Shown: one piece after another, positions 24,268 through 35,909 of the stretch
Layout: each line of letters begins with the position of its first letter
Position numbering within the stretch: the stretch's first letter is position 1
Assembly: GCA_036429605.1 (NCBI GenBank)
Contig: JAVFKD010000013.1
Coordinates: 62,001 to 126,000 of the forward strand
Reading direction: 5' to 3'
Length of the DNA stretch: 64,000 bases
From: Cladobotryum mycophilum
Taxonomy: Eukaryota; Ascomycota; Sordariomycetes; Hypocreales; Hypocreaceae
Position numbers and translations under genes: made by a program
The notes under the pieces: generated by a model
Databases searched by the model: none
Told to the model about the DNA's origin: nothing
Seen by the model: the letters and a program-made list of their open reading frames with translations, nothing else

Positions 24268-24281
24268 TGCGGAATTCCGCA
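24268..24281. promoter_or_regulatory. Palindromic CGG-N4-CCG site, copy 2
   Basis: Second perfect copy of TGCGGAATTCCGCA. Two identical palindromes so close together are unlikely by chance and suggest a regulator-binding pair. Direction of control is unknown. Confidence 0.5.
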
Positions 24282-26563
24282 CTTAGTCTCAAAATACTCA
24301 GCTACCACAAAGATCTGCATGTGGGTGAATAATGGAGCCAGACGAAATCTGCGCAATAATGGTTGAAAGTTTGTGAATTTTGCCTACCATACATACATTT
24401 CCAGGACATCTAATTGTCACCGACATAGTCACAGCAAATAACACTTATATTAAATAGTAAAGCTTTATACCAGGCTTAATCATTCAACAGTCCCGGGTAG
24501 GAGGTCATAAACAGAGCTAGCGGAGCTCCGAATCCTTCCATCACGTGGCGTAATCTCCAGCTCCAGCACGGAGTATTCCCCGCAGCTTGCGTACATTAGC
24601 TACAGCATGGTACATGTATGACCATGGCTATGTAGCAGTGGCTTGAATAGCTGGCGCCCACACGTGGCATCAGCCATGGTTCATGTCCCAGTCGTGCGGA
24701 TACCCCTGAAGATCAACGAATATCCCGAGCAATTTATATATGCAACATCATGGTAGACTAGCGTTCTATTGATGGTGGATAAAAGGAGTCCGAGCCGCAT
24801 TCTCCATGGAGTCCTCTCTCTGCAATTATCGTTCCATCTTCGTTAGCTGCTCTCATCCCCCAGCCCCGCGATGTGGGATAAATGCACACTCTCGATTACT
24901 GGAAATGCACAGAAAACCTGTCATTGACGCACATGGATGCTATGAATTCTTCCACCCCTTGCCCCTACTCCGTATTGTAATAATAATTTTTATTTCCATC
25001 ACCTTCCTAAAACCATTTTCTGTTCATTTCGTAAGCCTAGACAGTGCCGGAACACTTGGAACGCTCGGCCAGGCTGACCCAAGTCAAGCAGCGAAACACG
25101 GTATTCATAATCTTGACTTTCATCCTCCTCTTGGTCCGCTGTGTGCATTATATTCCATCCGGTGTTCGACGACAAAAGTAAGTCCGTGAAAAGGCGTGCC
25201 ATGTGGAAGTAGTGCGTAACGTAGGCTCGGGTGATGCGGCCTTCCAGGACAATGCTTGCGCTGAGACTCTTTAGCTCACGCATGCGTTACAACCCCTCCC
25301 CCATGAACACGTTTTGACCGAGCCTCTCCGATTCGGTCGGGTTGATCATCTTCGCATCCTCGTCTCTCAGCACCTAGCTCGCTTTTGTGGGGTGGTTAGT
25401 GGCAGCCCTTTCATAGTTCTTAGTTCTTACCATGGCGTTGCACGGATCCTCTACCATCCACACCCAATGCCATCAATTCTGGTAACGTAGCACATTGAAT
25501 TCGCATCACCATGAGCAATTCACAGCGCAGATTTCTGGTACGGTAACATTGAACCATATGGCATCATTATTATGAGCCATGATGATCATTTGGGATCATC
25601 AACACGATCGCAGATGGTGGCGGAGCGCCCGGGCTATTATTGAGAGGAACGACGGGCCGGTCCGCCTTGCGTCTTTCTGATTAAATCCTGAGTGAATTGG
25701 ACGGGGCCACGGACGATCATGGCATTTCTAGCTCAAACACGCATCTTCCACTTCTCCGCCCTGTTTCTTTGGTTTTAGAGGCCGGGGACGAGTTTCCGTG
25801 GTCTAGGCACTTGACATTTGCCTTGCTCTTAGATGAAGCTGAGCAAACTCTTTTTTTATTTTTATTTTTTTTTTACCTGCCTGAATTGCCACTTACATCC
25901 GCTAGTGAAGAGCAGGTCATCAAAGAGTGAGAATACCTTCGTCAATGCGTCTGGAGAAATCCCCTCTGCTGTTACATGCGCCATCGTGTTCAAGCTTGGC
26001 AGCGGCATCTCTCGGGCCGCTGACGCTTCGTATCGCAAAATGATACCAATAATCATCCGGAGCCGGAGTTTGACCTGTTAGGACTCTCGAGATCATTGCC
26101 TAATTCGGCCCTATTCTACCATCCGCTTATAGTGGAGAACCCCTGTTCTGCGTGTTTCATCGCCTACCTTCCTAAAACCACCATCGCTGTATAAGCTTGC
26201 CTCTGCTTAGAGTAGGTGCTAATTGCTTAGCACTTGAGCGCAATACCGAAGAATGCATTAGCAGGAAATTTACGAGTCTTACACAGATAGCATCATGCTA
26301 TGTGTCGGCCTGGCCGATATGCATCAGCGGGATGCTGGAACCTAAGCCTAGAGGCAGCTGGCAAGGCCTCTGATAGGGAGACAAGAACAAAGTTGATATG
26401 TCCACGGGTGACGATGGCGATGAGTATATATATCCTCGATGATCTCTGCCTTATTTGTCTGTACCGTCTCATACCATCACAACAACTCAGCACAACATCT
26501 CGACAAGCATCTCTCTCTTCGTCCTCACTCGAATCTTAACTTCGACTTCACCAATCCTTCAAT
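24282..26563. other. Intergenic region without a supported gene
   Basis: About 2.3 kb. Several frames of 60-130 codons overlap on both strands (24806-25189 plus, 24999-25283 minus, 25862-26056 minus). The minus frame around 25862-26080 (TSGCKWQFRQ) has some protein character and may be a relic, but I cannot classify it. A T-rich tract sits at 25851-25875. Confidence 0.4.
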
Positions 26564-27106
26564 ATGTTCGCCAAGACTGCTATTGTTGTTCTTGCTGCTG
26601 CTGCCAGCCTGGTCAGCGCAGTCCCCGCCGGCGAAAAGCTCGTAAAGCGAGTTGAGTAAGTTTTAATGAGTCGTACAACATTCTTTACATTGCTAACACA
26701 TTTTAGCCACACTGGTACTGGTACAGTCTATGACCAGCTCGGTGCTGCTGGCTCTTGCGGCCAAGTTCACTCCGACAACGACATGATTGTTGCCCTCACC
26801 CCTAGCTGGCAGGGCTCCGGTTGGCCACCCAAGTACTGTGGCCGCAAGGTCGTCATCACCAACACTGGCAGCAATGACGGCGTTGGCGGTGCTGGCAACA
26901 GCATCACTGCCACAGTCGCCGATACCTGCCCTGGCTGCCCCTCCGCTGACAGCATTGACCTGTCTCACGGAGCGTGGAACAAGCTTACCAACAACGCTGC
27001 CTTTGGCACCGTGAACATCAAGTGGTATGCATCCTTAGTATGACGCTTTAAAAGACTGGAACTGACCCTTTTTAGGCACTTCTGCAATGCCAACGGCCAG
27101 TGCTAA
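26564..27106 (+). CDS. Secreted double-psi beta-barrel (barwin/expansin-like) protein
   Basis: A 146 aa secreted protein in three exons: 26564-26655, 26707-27024 and 27076-27106, with GT-AG introns of 51 nt each. The signal peptide is MFAKTAIVVLAAAASLVSA, followed by a KR processing site (KLVKR). The mature domain has GSCGQVHSDND, YCGRKVVITN, VADTCPGCPSADSIDLSHG and a final WHFCNANGQC, typical of the fungal RlpA-like double-psi beta-barrel family. Cysteines are well placed for disulphides. It is a clearer family member than the protein at 17.8 kb. Such proteins are secreted and often induced on hosts; no catalytic activity is assumed. Confidence 0.88.
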
Positions 27107-27431
27107 ATGTCGCTTACAGAGTAAGCACGTGTGCTGGGTCAGTTTGTGATTGAGCCCTGATTTCCGTTCTCTATACATTTTCTCTCTTGCTCTAGATGCA
27201 TTCTATGGCGACCTGTACATATTCATCGTCTGGTATATAAAACTGTGGTACAATTGTGTAAATAGAATCACTGTATACATAGCTCTTTGTTTCTCGAAAA
27301 TATATCCTACTTCGTCTAAATCCTTTCCCACGCTTCTCCATCATCATGCCCACAGTGATATACTGACATACTCAATACAGCGAGGCCCATCCTGCCTCTC
27401 CAACATTTGATGCTGTCCTAATAGTTGCATC

Positions 27432-28424
27432 TCATTCAATCCACATCACCTTCAGCAGTGGCAGCGTGTAAATAGAGACCAACCACAGGTTCCACAATCG
27501 AAATGTCATCTTGTCAGTAGGCACGCTGCGCTTCAATAAAGACCTCACAGCCACCAACCCACCTAATCCAGCAGAGATGGCAAATCCGACGAGTGGACTG
27601 CCAATATACACAGGGCAGAAGATGGACCAAAACACCATGGGCACCGCAATGGACCAGCGGCTCCAGTCATCCCCAATCACTAGAGGCACGGTTCGACGGC
27701 AGCGTTGGGCGTCCCCTAGTTGGTCGTACATGTCCTGTGTTTGAACAGTGGTAAAGACAATGCCTGCAACAATGGCCTGCCATATGATGAGACCTCGTGT
27801 TGTTCCATAATGCTGCTTCTCTTCAAGCAGAACCTCAAGGGCTCCAGTGGTGAACCTATTGAATCCGGCCGCGTTGATTAGGTTGCGAACAATACAGCTT
27901 CTATCTGCACCACGCAAATCATTGTACCACAAGCCCAATGCCATCAGGGAAAGACACTGCTCTATGCCACCGAATTTCAAGCTTGTCAACAAGGCTAGAG
28001 GATATAGGCAAAACATTAGAGAGCGAGCCTGTGCTGGAGTCATGCGCTTAGATGGCATTGTGCGCCATGGCTTGTTTAATCTGTCCTCTACAATTGATTC
28101 TGGTTGACGCTGGTTATCAATTGTAAAGGGTAGCAGATTGATCCAAAGCCAAAGGACAACGAGGGGCACCTGGCGTAGGAGATCAGATGTTCTGGAGGCC
28201 GATGATGCACCAAACACAGCCATGGCTGGTGCCGTGAACAAGGCGAACATAAGACTGGGGGCAATAATTGTCTTGATGTCACTAAATGTGAAGAGCCATA
28301 TGGAATAGATCTGGTATGCCAGTCTGTGCAAAAGATGTTGGAGGTTGATGTGTCCTGTTTGCTGGCGGCCATACCAGCTCAAGTCATGGTAGAGGGTAAT
28401 GGTTGACATGTTTTTAGAAGGCAA
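27432..28424 (-). CDS. UbiA-type membrane prenyltransferase/terpene cyclase
   Basis: A 330 aa protein in one exon with about seven to nine hydrophobic segments. It carries the two Asp-rich motifs of the UbiA superfamily. The first is NLLPFTIDNQ with ESIVEDRLNKPWR (residues 96-121); the second is QTQDMYDQLGD (residues 228-238), followed by VPLVIGDDWSRW. Pfam-type UbiA enzymes either prenylate aromatic acceptors or, as in the fumagillin cyclase Fma-TC, cyclise prenyl diphosphates in the ER membrane. The NKPWR form of the first motif and the adjacent P450 favour the Fma-TC-like group, but I cannot separate the two by eye. Start choice: ATG 28424; ATG 28409 is also possible. Confidence 0.72.
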   Translation of the reverse strand: MPSKNMSTITLYHDLSWYGRQQTGHINLQHLLHRLAYQIYSIWLFTFSDIKTIIAPSLMFALFTAPAMAVFGASSASRTSDLLRQVPLVVLWLWINLLPFTIDNQRQPESIVEDRLNKPWRTMPSKRMTPAQARSLMFCLYPLALLTSLKFGGIEQCLSLMALGLWYNDLRGADRSCIVRNLINAAGFNRFTTGALEVLLEEKQHYGTTRGLIIWQAIVAGIVFTTVQTQDMYDQLGDAQRCRRTVPLVIGDDWSRWSIAVPMVFWSIFCPVYIGSPLVGFAISAGLGGLVAVRSLLKRSVPTDKMTFRLWNLWLVSIYTLPLLKVMWIE

Positions 28425-29714
28425 TGGGCCTATAAGAAAGAAAATTTAATACAGCACTTAGATGGAAAGTCTGAGGCACAGAACGATAATGAATGTTCCT
28501 CAACAGAACAGAGCAAGTTTAAAGATACTGCCACTGTGGCTGGTTTGAATTGCCATGTTGTAGTAGTTCCACCATATTTATTGAAAAAACTACGCTGTTT
28601 ACTAGAATCTACACCATTAAGGCATGTTGGTGATCGCCTTCCGTTTACCGCCCCAAGCCTGTTGGTACCAGGTAGCAAGATGTCAAGAGATAAACAATAT
28701 ACATCCGGGGTAGTGCAATTATGTGTGTTGGTTGTGTTGTTTTCCAGGCCCCTTTCATCATTTTTATGTGACATCGTAATGGGATAAAAGGGGATACCGA
28801 TAGTGATCGGTGTACACGTAATGTCTGTTGGTAGCAGATTTAATGGCGTATGAAACGGTGCCAAAAGGATGGAACACGGAATACGGCACTTTAGTCAATT
28901 AAAAACCACCCGATGAGTCTTTAGCCGTTGACTCATCTGAAGAGGGCAAAGCTGTGCAAACCAGTAGTATATACAAAGTCAGGTCTGATCATGGGACCAA
29001 CAAAGTTTCATTCCCTCCTCGCCCGGAAAATTGCGCATTTGCCTCTGAAAGGCCCGTTTCCTTGACAGCAGTTCGTACCGCCTTATCTAAACTGTTTCGG
29101 GGAAATGGGGGCAGTTTGTGTAACGTAACGGTTGACCTCGGTACAATCACAAGATTTAGGCACCTTACTCTGAATCCTACAAGTAGTTGGTCCAATCAAT
29201 ATGTGTCCGCAGAATGACTAGATCGTTGTGAAGTCGAGACACGGGATAACTGAACTGGGGCTTGTTCGGGTGGTTTTGCCGTCTTTTGTCTCATCCTTTG
29301 TCTTATTTTCTGATAATATCACAGTGATTTAGATCCGCCCGAATACGGAGGGTAGGCATGAGGTTTTGTGATGTCATTGTCTGATCTGAGAATCTTGAGC
29401 TTTGACGTGGGGGCGAGTCCTGTCAGACGGTCATCTAAATTGTCATGCAGATTGTCATGCAGATTGTCATGCAGATCGTCATCTGAATTATAAATAATAA
29501 AAGTTAATTGGATTATCTTCGTACACTATTGTCTCTGGATTATCTTAGCTGACCATTGCTGACGAGCGTGGAAACGTAAAGTTTGGCAATCGGCAGGCTA
29601 CTCAAATAAACCGCTCTCGGCTTTACATATCTTCAGAATATTCCTCATCATTAGGCAAGCTAAGTCGCTTTGTGCATTACGAATCTTTTGCTTGAAAATC
29701 ACCAGTAGGCTACA
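28425..29714. other. Divergent promoter region between UbiA-type gene and P450
   Basis: About 1.3 kb shared upstream region of two divergent genes, so they may be co-regulated. It contains a 12-bp tandem repeat at 29439-29486. The frames at 28430-28864 and 28954-29217 have no recognisable similarity. Confidence 0.45.
29439..29486. repeat. 12-bp tandem repeat (three exact units plus one degenerate)
   Basis: ATTGTCATGCAG occurs three times in a row (29439-29450, 29451-29462, 29463-29474), followed by a diverged unit ATCGTCATCTGA. It lies about 230 bp upstream of the P450 start. Confidence 0.8.
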
Positions 29715-31778
29715 ATGTCTAGCAACCACATTGCTGTACTTGAGGCCACAATCATGGACAACACATCCATTCCAAGCTCACTGCAAAGACGTTTAATTGC
29801 CTCTACCGTCTTGGCGGTTGCCCTGCATCATTTTGTCTTCAAGAAAGGGGAATGGCATCTAAGGGCGCCGCTGATTCTCTCTATATGGCTACTGTCATAC
29901 CCTTTTCTTTTCCTCGCCGAGCTGACCCTGGGTTCAAAGAATTTTATCGGCAGCGGCTTTAACGCAATCTTGACATTGGGTTGTTTCACTACTGTTACTT
30001 TTGTCAGCATCGCCATCTACAGAATCTTTTTTCACCAGCTAAGCAGCTTTCCGGGACCGAGATTAGCCAAGGTATCTAAGTTGTGGCATTTTGCTCAATG
30101 CTGGGATGGCAAAAATCACCTTCTCTTGGACGACTTGCATAAGAAATATGGCGACTTCGTTCGTACTGGTAAGATCTCTGTCTAACTCTACCTCGGCAAA
30201 GATCTAATCATGTTTATCAAGGTCCGAATGAAATTACCGTCTTCAACCCAGAGGGTCTTCTGAGACTAGATGGTCCAGGGAATCGGAACACAAAATCCGC
30301 ATGGTATGACTTCTTAATGCCTGACGTTGGAGTGACTACCATTCGCGACAAATCATTCCATGACCAGCGGCGCAAGATTTGGGTGCAGGCCTTATCTGGA
30401 AAAGGTAAACCCCAACACATGATACTGCACGCAATGCTTCCATGGAGCTTACCTTGAGTGCAGCTCTCCCGTTTTACGAACAGCAGATGGTGGACTATAC
30501 TAGAAAACTTGACAAACTGATTCAAACTGCATCCAAAAACGGAAGTTCAGTTCCCTTCACGTCCTTCGTGTACTGGTTTTCTTTTGATGTTATGGGCATG
30601 TTTAGCTTGTCGGAATCTTTTAACATGCTACACAATGAGAACTGGCATTACGCCATCGCACACTTGCGGCGTGCATTCGCCCTACTTGGACTTCTTGGAC
30701 CTGTACCTTGGCTTGTGCACATTGCTTTCAAGTTTCTCAAAGGTTACTGGATAGTCAAAGATTGGCACTTGACGATTGACTGGTGTAGAGACCGTATGCA
30801 GAAGCGAATCAGAGTAAGTGAAGTTTCAATATTAACCGCAAACACTGGTGGCTAGATCTTTTACTTACCCTTTTACCATTAGGCCAATGATGAGAATCTT
30901 AGTATCATGTCCCATTTGATAGCCGATTCGAGAAGAAAAGGATCGCTTGAACAGGACCATCATTTGCTCACCGGGGAAGCAATTGTTGCCATTGTTGCTG
31001 GCAGGTAAGCTGATTGCCTTCGTATAACGGTTTTACACCACTGACCTGAAACTGCAGTGACACTGTGGCATCAGCGATGGTGTTTCTATTCTACGAGTTG
31101 GCTCTTAATCCATCCATGGCGAATAAAATCTATGAGGAACTGAGTGCAATCAGTATTCAGGATTTTCGGGCTTTGGAGAGATTACCGTACTATAATGCCT
31201 TTATCAAGGAAACAACACGCCTCCACCCGGTGGTACTTACAGGTGGTTACAGAGATTTACCTCCAGAGGGTGTTACCATTGCTGGCCGCTACATTCCTGG
31301 GAATACTACTGTTGCCGCTCCACGTTATACCATTTTCAGGTGTATGCTTCTTAGCCATGCCCCTTCAATAGCACTTTTACTGATACCCATGCAGCGGAAA
31401 GGTGCTTTGAGCAAGCGGACAAATTCATCCCGGAGCGCTGGCTTAGTAAACCTGGGATGGTCAAGGATAGTCGGTCATTTGTTCCTTTTGCCCAAGGTAC
31501 GCAAACCCTAAAGTCTATGAATATCTTTTTATTAATCTATTTCTTCTGAATGTATCGAGCTAACCTAAAACCATCATCTTAATTTCCTAGGTCGTTATAC
31601 TTGTGTAGGTAAAAGTTTAGCACTTTCAGAACTGCGAGTGGTTGCTGCGCTGCTGGTATCAAGATACCACATTCACTTGCCCCCTGGTGACAATGGAACT
31701 CGTGTCGAGAAGGATATGCAGGATCAATTCACGGCTAAACCTGGCAAGCTTGACTTGGTTTTTATACCACGGGACTAA
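29715..31778 (+). CDS. Cytochrome P450 monooxygenase
   Basis: ER-bound haem monooxygenase of 560 aa. Seven exons were placed: 29715-30168, 30222-30404, 30464-30813, 30883-31004, 31058-31341, 31395-31496 and 31591-31778. All splice sites are GT-AG and the total is exactly 561 codons. The N-terminus has two to three membrane segments. Motifs: SSFPGPRLAKVSKLW (proline-rich hinge and P450 start), I-helix AIVAIVAGSDTVAS, ExxR as KETTR, FIPERW, and the haem loop FAQGRYTCVGKSLA with the Cys ligand. It is divergent from the UbiA-type gene, which suggests oxidation of that enzyme's product, as in fumagillin-type pathways (inference). The start could also be the Met 13 codons downstream. Confidence 0.93.
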
Positions 31779-32573
31779 AGCTTATAAATACAGTCACAAT
31801 ACCTAAGTAGTTAATGGAGAGGAAAGCGTATTCTCACGTTTGTATTATTGCCACTATGAGATGCTTAAGCATGTAAAAGGGTCAAACACTCCAATATCGG
31901 TGCTCATGGTGACGGTTCGGGGACAAAGTCAAAGTTTAAGACGTGAAACAATAAAGCGACAAGCACCCCCACTTGTAGGTATATAGAGATCTTATAGAAT
32001 ACAATTGTTGCACAAAGATACTCTGTCCGACACTCATACACTCACATCCAAAACATTTTTTTAAATGGATTCTTTGCGTGTGGTTGGGTGGTACTCCAGA
32101 GGAATGCTAGTCCAGTTCCACAGAGCCTTTGTTGGAGGATCCACTGGGCGGTAGCAAACAAGTTTGACTGAGAGAATGCACACATCAAGAGCACCAATTT
32201 ACTCTGTCATTTCAGTATCCAAAGATTGACTATTGGTGTAATTAATCTATATCACTGGGCAGTCTCTTAGATGGAAAACACATGAATGCCTATACATACC
32301 AAGGAACGGCGTCTCAGAGGGGAATGAGTCAGTCTCTCCATACAGTACTTCACCTTTTACAGCTACTCCATTTTGTTACGTATTCACAAGAGCAGCCATG
32401 AACAACACTAACTGATTCATAATTGAGCTAAGCACAGGGTAAAGAACCTTGAAGCAGCAGCCAGAAGACTCCACCAAATCGATCGCCTATTGATGTCTTT
32501 TCCTAACCTCCGAGCCGTGGGAAGCTGTATCCCAATCTAGAAGAGCATGGCTACAAATCGGTTTTGGACCCAT
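31779..32573. other. Intergenic, convergent 3' ends
   Basis: About 0.8 kb between the P450 and the reductase gene, which converge. No gene or repeat was recognised. Confidence 0.5.
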
Positions 32574-35500
32574 TCAAATATTCCACTGCTGAAGCCAGAG
32601 GTTTATAAGAGTCTCGTCGATGGCGCCCATTTCGGCCATGGTCTTACTGACCGTAACCGCCTTAGAGGTTTCGAACTTGGGTTGCATTGTGATTCCCCTC
32701 GCTGATGTCTCTGCCATATGCTGAAAGAATGGAAGAATCTTCATGGACGAGGTTGCTTCTGCCTCCGACATGCTCTTTGGGTCAGTGCGGATCAAGCAAT
32801 CGACCCACTGAGCGAGCGACACCTGCCGAGCCTCTTCACCAAGCCGCTTCTGGAGAATCTCCACAAAAGTCGCCCACTGAGACACCTTTGGGTTGACAAT
32901 GTTAAAAACTTGGAGTCGACTACTCGCTCTTTTCATGCTTTCTTGCGCCCCAAAGGTATCTCGTTCTGCCGGTACAAGTGCCAAATCACAAATAGCGCTT
33001 GCTGCTAAATCTACTGGCACCCAATCAATGGGCGGGATGTCAATGGGAATTAACTTCAGCGTCTTAGAGATTGCTGCCAAAGATGGGAGCCATTCATCTG
33101 TTGACCACTGGCCACCAGTTGCTGTTGTTGGGCCAGCGACTTGACCAAGACGTAAAATAGTGACGGGAGTGCCAGATATAGAATTTGCCCTTTCCAGAAT
33201 GCGCTCAGTAACGTGCTTTGACTGGCCATATCCGAGTGGTGATGTCACATCATATGAATTGACAGGCTTTTCAGTGACAGGTGTCGGGAAAATTGCTGCC
33301 CAGTCCTGCACGGATGCGATCGACGACACAAAAACGATGCGGGGCTTCAACGCACTCAGAGAGGAAAAGACGACAAGTTCACGAATACTGTACAAGTGTT
33401 CGACCTTGTAGGATTCAAGTGTCCAGCTGAAGTCAACCTTCCACGCGTTGTGAATGATCACATTTGCGTTCTGTAATAACTCGAAATAGTCAACGTCGGA
33501 GAGTCCGAGTTTCGGTTTTCCAAGTTGGATCGACATGAAGAACAATCGTTTCTCATCAGTGCCACAAAGCAGATTTCGATCTTTGAATATCGCGCGCATC
33601 TTATCCCGTCCGTCGTCTCCTCGGTTTAGACAATAGACTTTTGCCACTTGGGGATGGGAGATGAGTTCCCGAAGAATATTTGGCCCCAGTGAGCCCCTAG
33701 GGCCAATGAGGGCGACATTTATCCCCCCAAGAGCCTGCAAAGCAGGCGATTTTTCACCTTTTTGGGGCAGGTCCTTCGTGAATTCTTCCAAGGCATGTTG
33801 CATACTCTTAACATCATTCTCGATAGCCATGTCTGGTAATTCGCAATTAGACATCATGTTGAGGATAACAGATGCAAGTCCTTCAATCGTTGGATACTTG
33901 TAAATCATCCGCAAAGACAATGTCGGACCGTTGACAGATTGAATCTGCATTGCCAGTTCGTTTTGAAGGCTTCTGCTAAGACCAGCAGAGCCAAGAGAGT
34001 CCAAGCCTCGAAGTAGAATGTTGTCGGTATCTGAGAGCGACACACCTGGTAGAAATTCTTCAAGATGCTTCCGCACAAATTGCTTCAAACCAGGCAAAAG
34101 GAAACCACTAATACTCTGAGCATCTATCCCATTTGGCTTCATATGCGGGTTTCCATTGGCATATGCCATGTCGATCTCATCAGCATAAGATTGTACTGTC
34201 AGCTTTCGAACAATGCTTCCCTTTGGCGCACGAAGGAATGGCTTCTCCGGGTGCGTAATAAGCACCATTGACCGATGAATTTTGGCGTAGGGTGGTGCAA
34301 TTTTGTTGGCCTCTTGCACAGTTTGCCAAATGCGGTCAATAAAAGGCTCGGGATTTCCATCGTAAACGCCAGGTTTGGGTTCCACAATCAAGATCGGCCC
34401 TGGCCTTCCTTGTCCAGCAATGAGACCTCCAGAAAGAAGAGGATCTCCCTGTATGATAGTCTCCATCTCGAGCGGACGCAGCTTGTGGCTGCTCGAAAAG
34501 ACAACAAGGTCGTCCACGCGAGCACAAAATCGCCACAATCCACGCTTTGAAGGATGCGGTACAAACAAATCCCCAGACTGCCACGTTTTGACACCGGGAA
34601 AGTTATGCCACAGGCTACGCCGCGAAGCGAACTTTGGTTCTTGGTGCAACACCAGCTCAAAAGTGCCGTCACTCATGGGCTGCATATCTGGCTCCTCAAA
34701 AGGATTCAACTCCATATAAGACCATTCATCGCTTCGAGGTACTAGAAGCTGAATCTGTCCCATCTCGAGCGAGCCGTACATTGAGCAGACGTTCGTGACT
34801 TGACTCAACTTATCACCAATTTGTGGGGAGAGGGGGCCACCAGCAAAGAGAATGTAATCAACTTGTTTAGCTTGCTCATCGGCGGCAGGCTCGGCAAACC
34901 ACTGCTCAACAATAAATGGTGGAACATATAGTGCGCGTACGGGCTGAACCTTGAGAATCTGCGAGAGCAGGTAGCCGCTGGGTGGTAGGTTGGTTGGGCC
35001 AAAGACAACTGCTGATGTAGAAACAAGAGGCAGATTGATGTAAGCTTGAACTCCCGCTAACTATCAATGTGTCAGAGGGGTGATATATGCTGGAAGTGAG
35101 ATGCATCTTACATGGTATGGTGGAAAACAAGACCAGAACTTGCCGCCGCCTTCAAAGTTAAAGATCGATCCATTTAGAGGCTTACGTCCCTCGGGAACAG
35201 GCATGTTCCTATCATTATCGGTGACGCTAAAGGTTCCATGTGTCATGGTCACAAGTTTGGGATCGCCTAGATAAAGTCAGAATACTTTCCATCTTCACAA
35301 AGAGATTAAGTCGAACCTGTTGAACCAGAAGAGTGGAGGATGAGGCAAGGCTCGTCCCTCGCCTCATCAAAGCTTTTCTCGTATGGATAATGCTCGGTAT
35401 CTTCAGGTGTCTTGAGCAGTTCGTCAAGAGAGGGTACAATCTTCATTAGAAGAGGGAATGAGCTATTTGTGAGCGCTTCAACTACCGTGGCAAGTTCCTC

Positions 35501-35909
35501 CGCATAGAGGAGAGCTTTGCTGTCAGAGCGCTCAAGCATGCGTTGGTTTTGATGGACTCGGTTCCTTGGTGAAACGAACAGCATCTTCACATCTTAGTGA
35601 ATATTTCCACAGCAGCGTATTATTCACACGTACCTTGTATCCGCATTTCACAGCGGTCAAAAACATAACAGCATACCGAATGTCGGCAGGTCCAATGTAG
35701 GCTATAGTGCTCAGGCTGCCAACGCCAAGAATGCTCTTCAGCCACCATGACATACGGTTCACAATGGAGGCAAGTTTGGCCACTGTGACGTCCTGGTATC
35801 CATCGGATAAGTCGTTGACAGATATGGGCAAAGAGGCGTAGACTCTGCTTGGCTCCGTTTGAGCAAGCCTGTCAAGGATTTGGGGAAGCAATCGTCTCCC
35901 AAACTCCAT
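32574..35909 (-). CDS. NRPS-like carboxylic acid reductase (A-T-R)
   Basis: A 1061 aa adenylation-thiolation-reductase enzyme that activates a carboxylic acid, loads it on its carrier and releases it reductively, usually as an aldehyde. Exons: 35909-35634, 35584-35317, 35266-35112 and 35060-32574, with introns of 49, 50 and 51 nt; the join gives an open frame throughout. The A domain holds LILHSSGSTGDPKLVTMTHG (core A3) and ILFAGGPLSPQIGD. The T domain is LLRGLDSLGSAGLSRSL, with Ser in DSL. The R domain has INVALIGPRGSLGPNILREL (NADPH loop) and YGQSKHVTERIL (YxxxK). There is no condensation domain, so no peptide is made. It is convergent with the P450 and next to the UbiA-type gene. Substrate is unknown. 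Confidence 0.9.

Noticed and set aside
24806..25283. Overlapping frames of about 95-127 codons on both strands
   Set aside because: Each shadows the other, there are no recognisable motifs and no convincing splice or start context.
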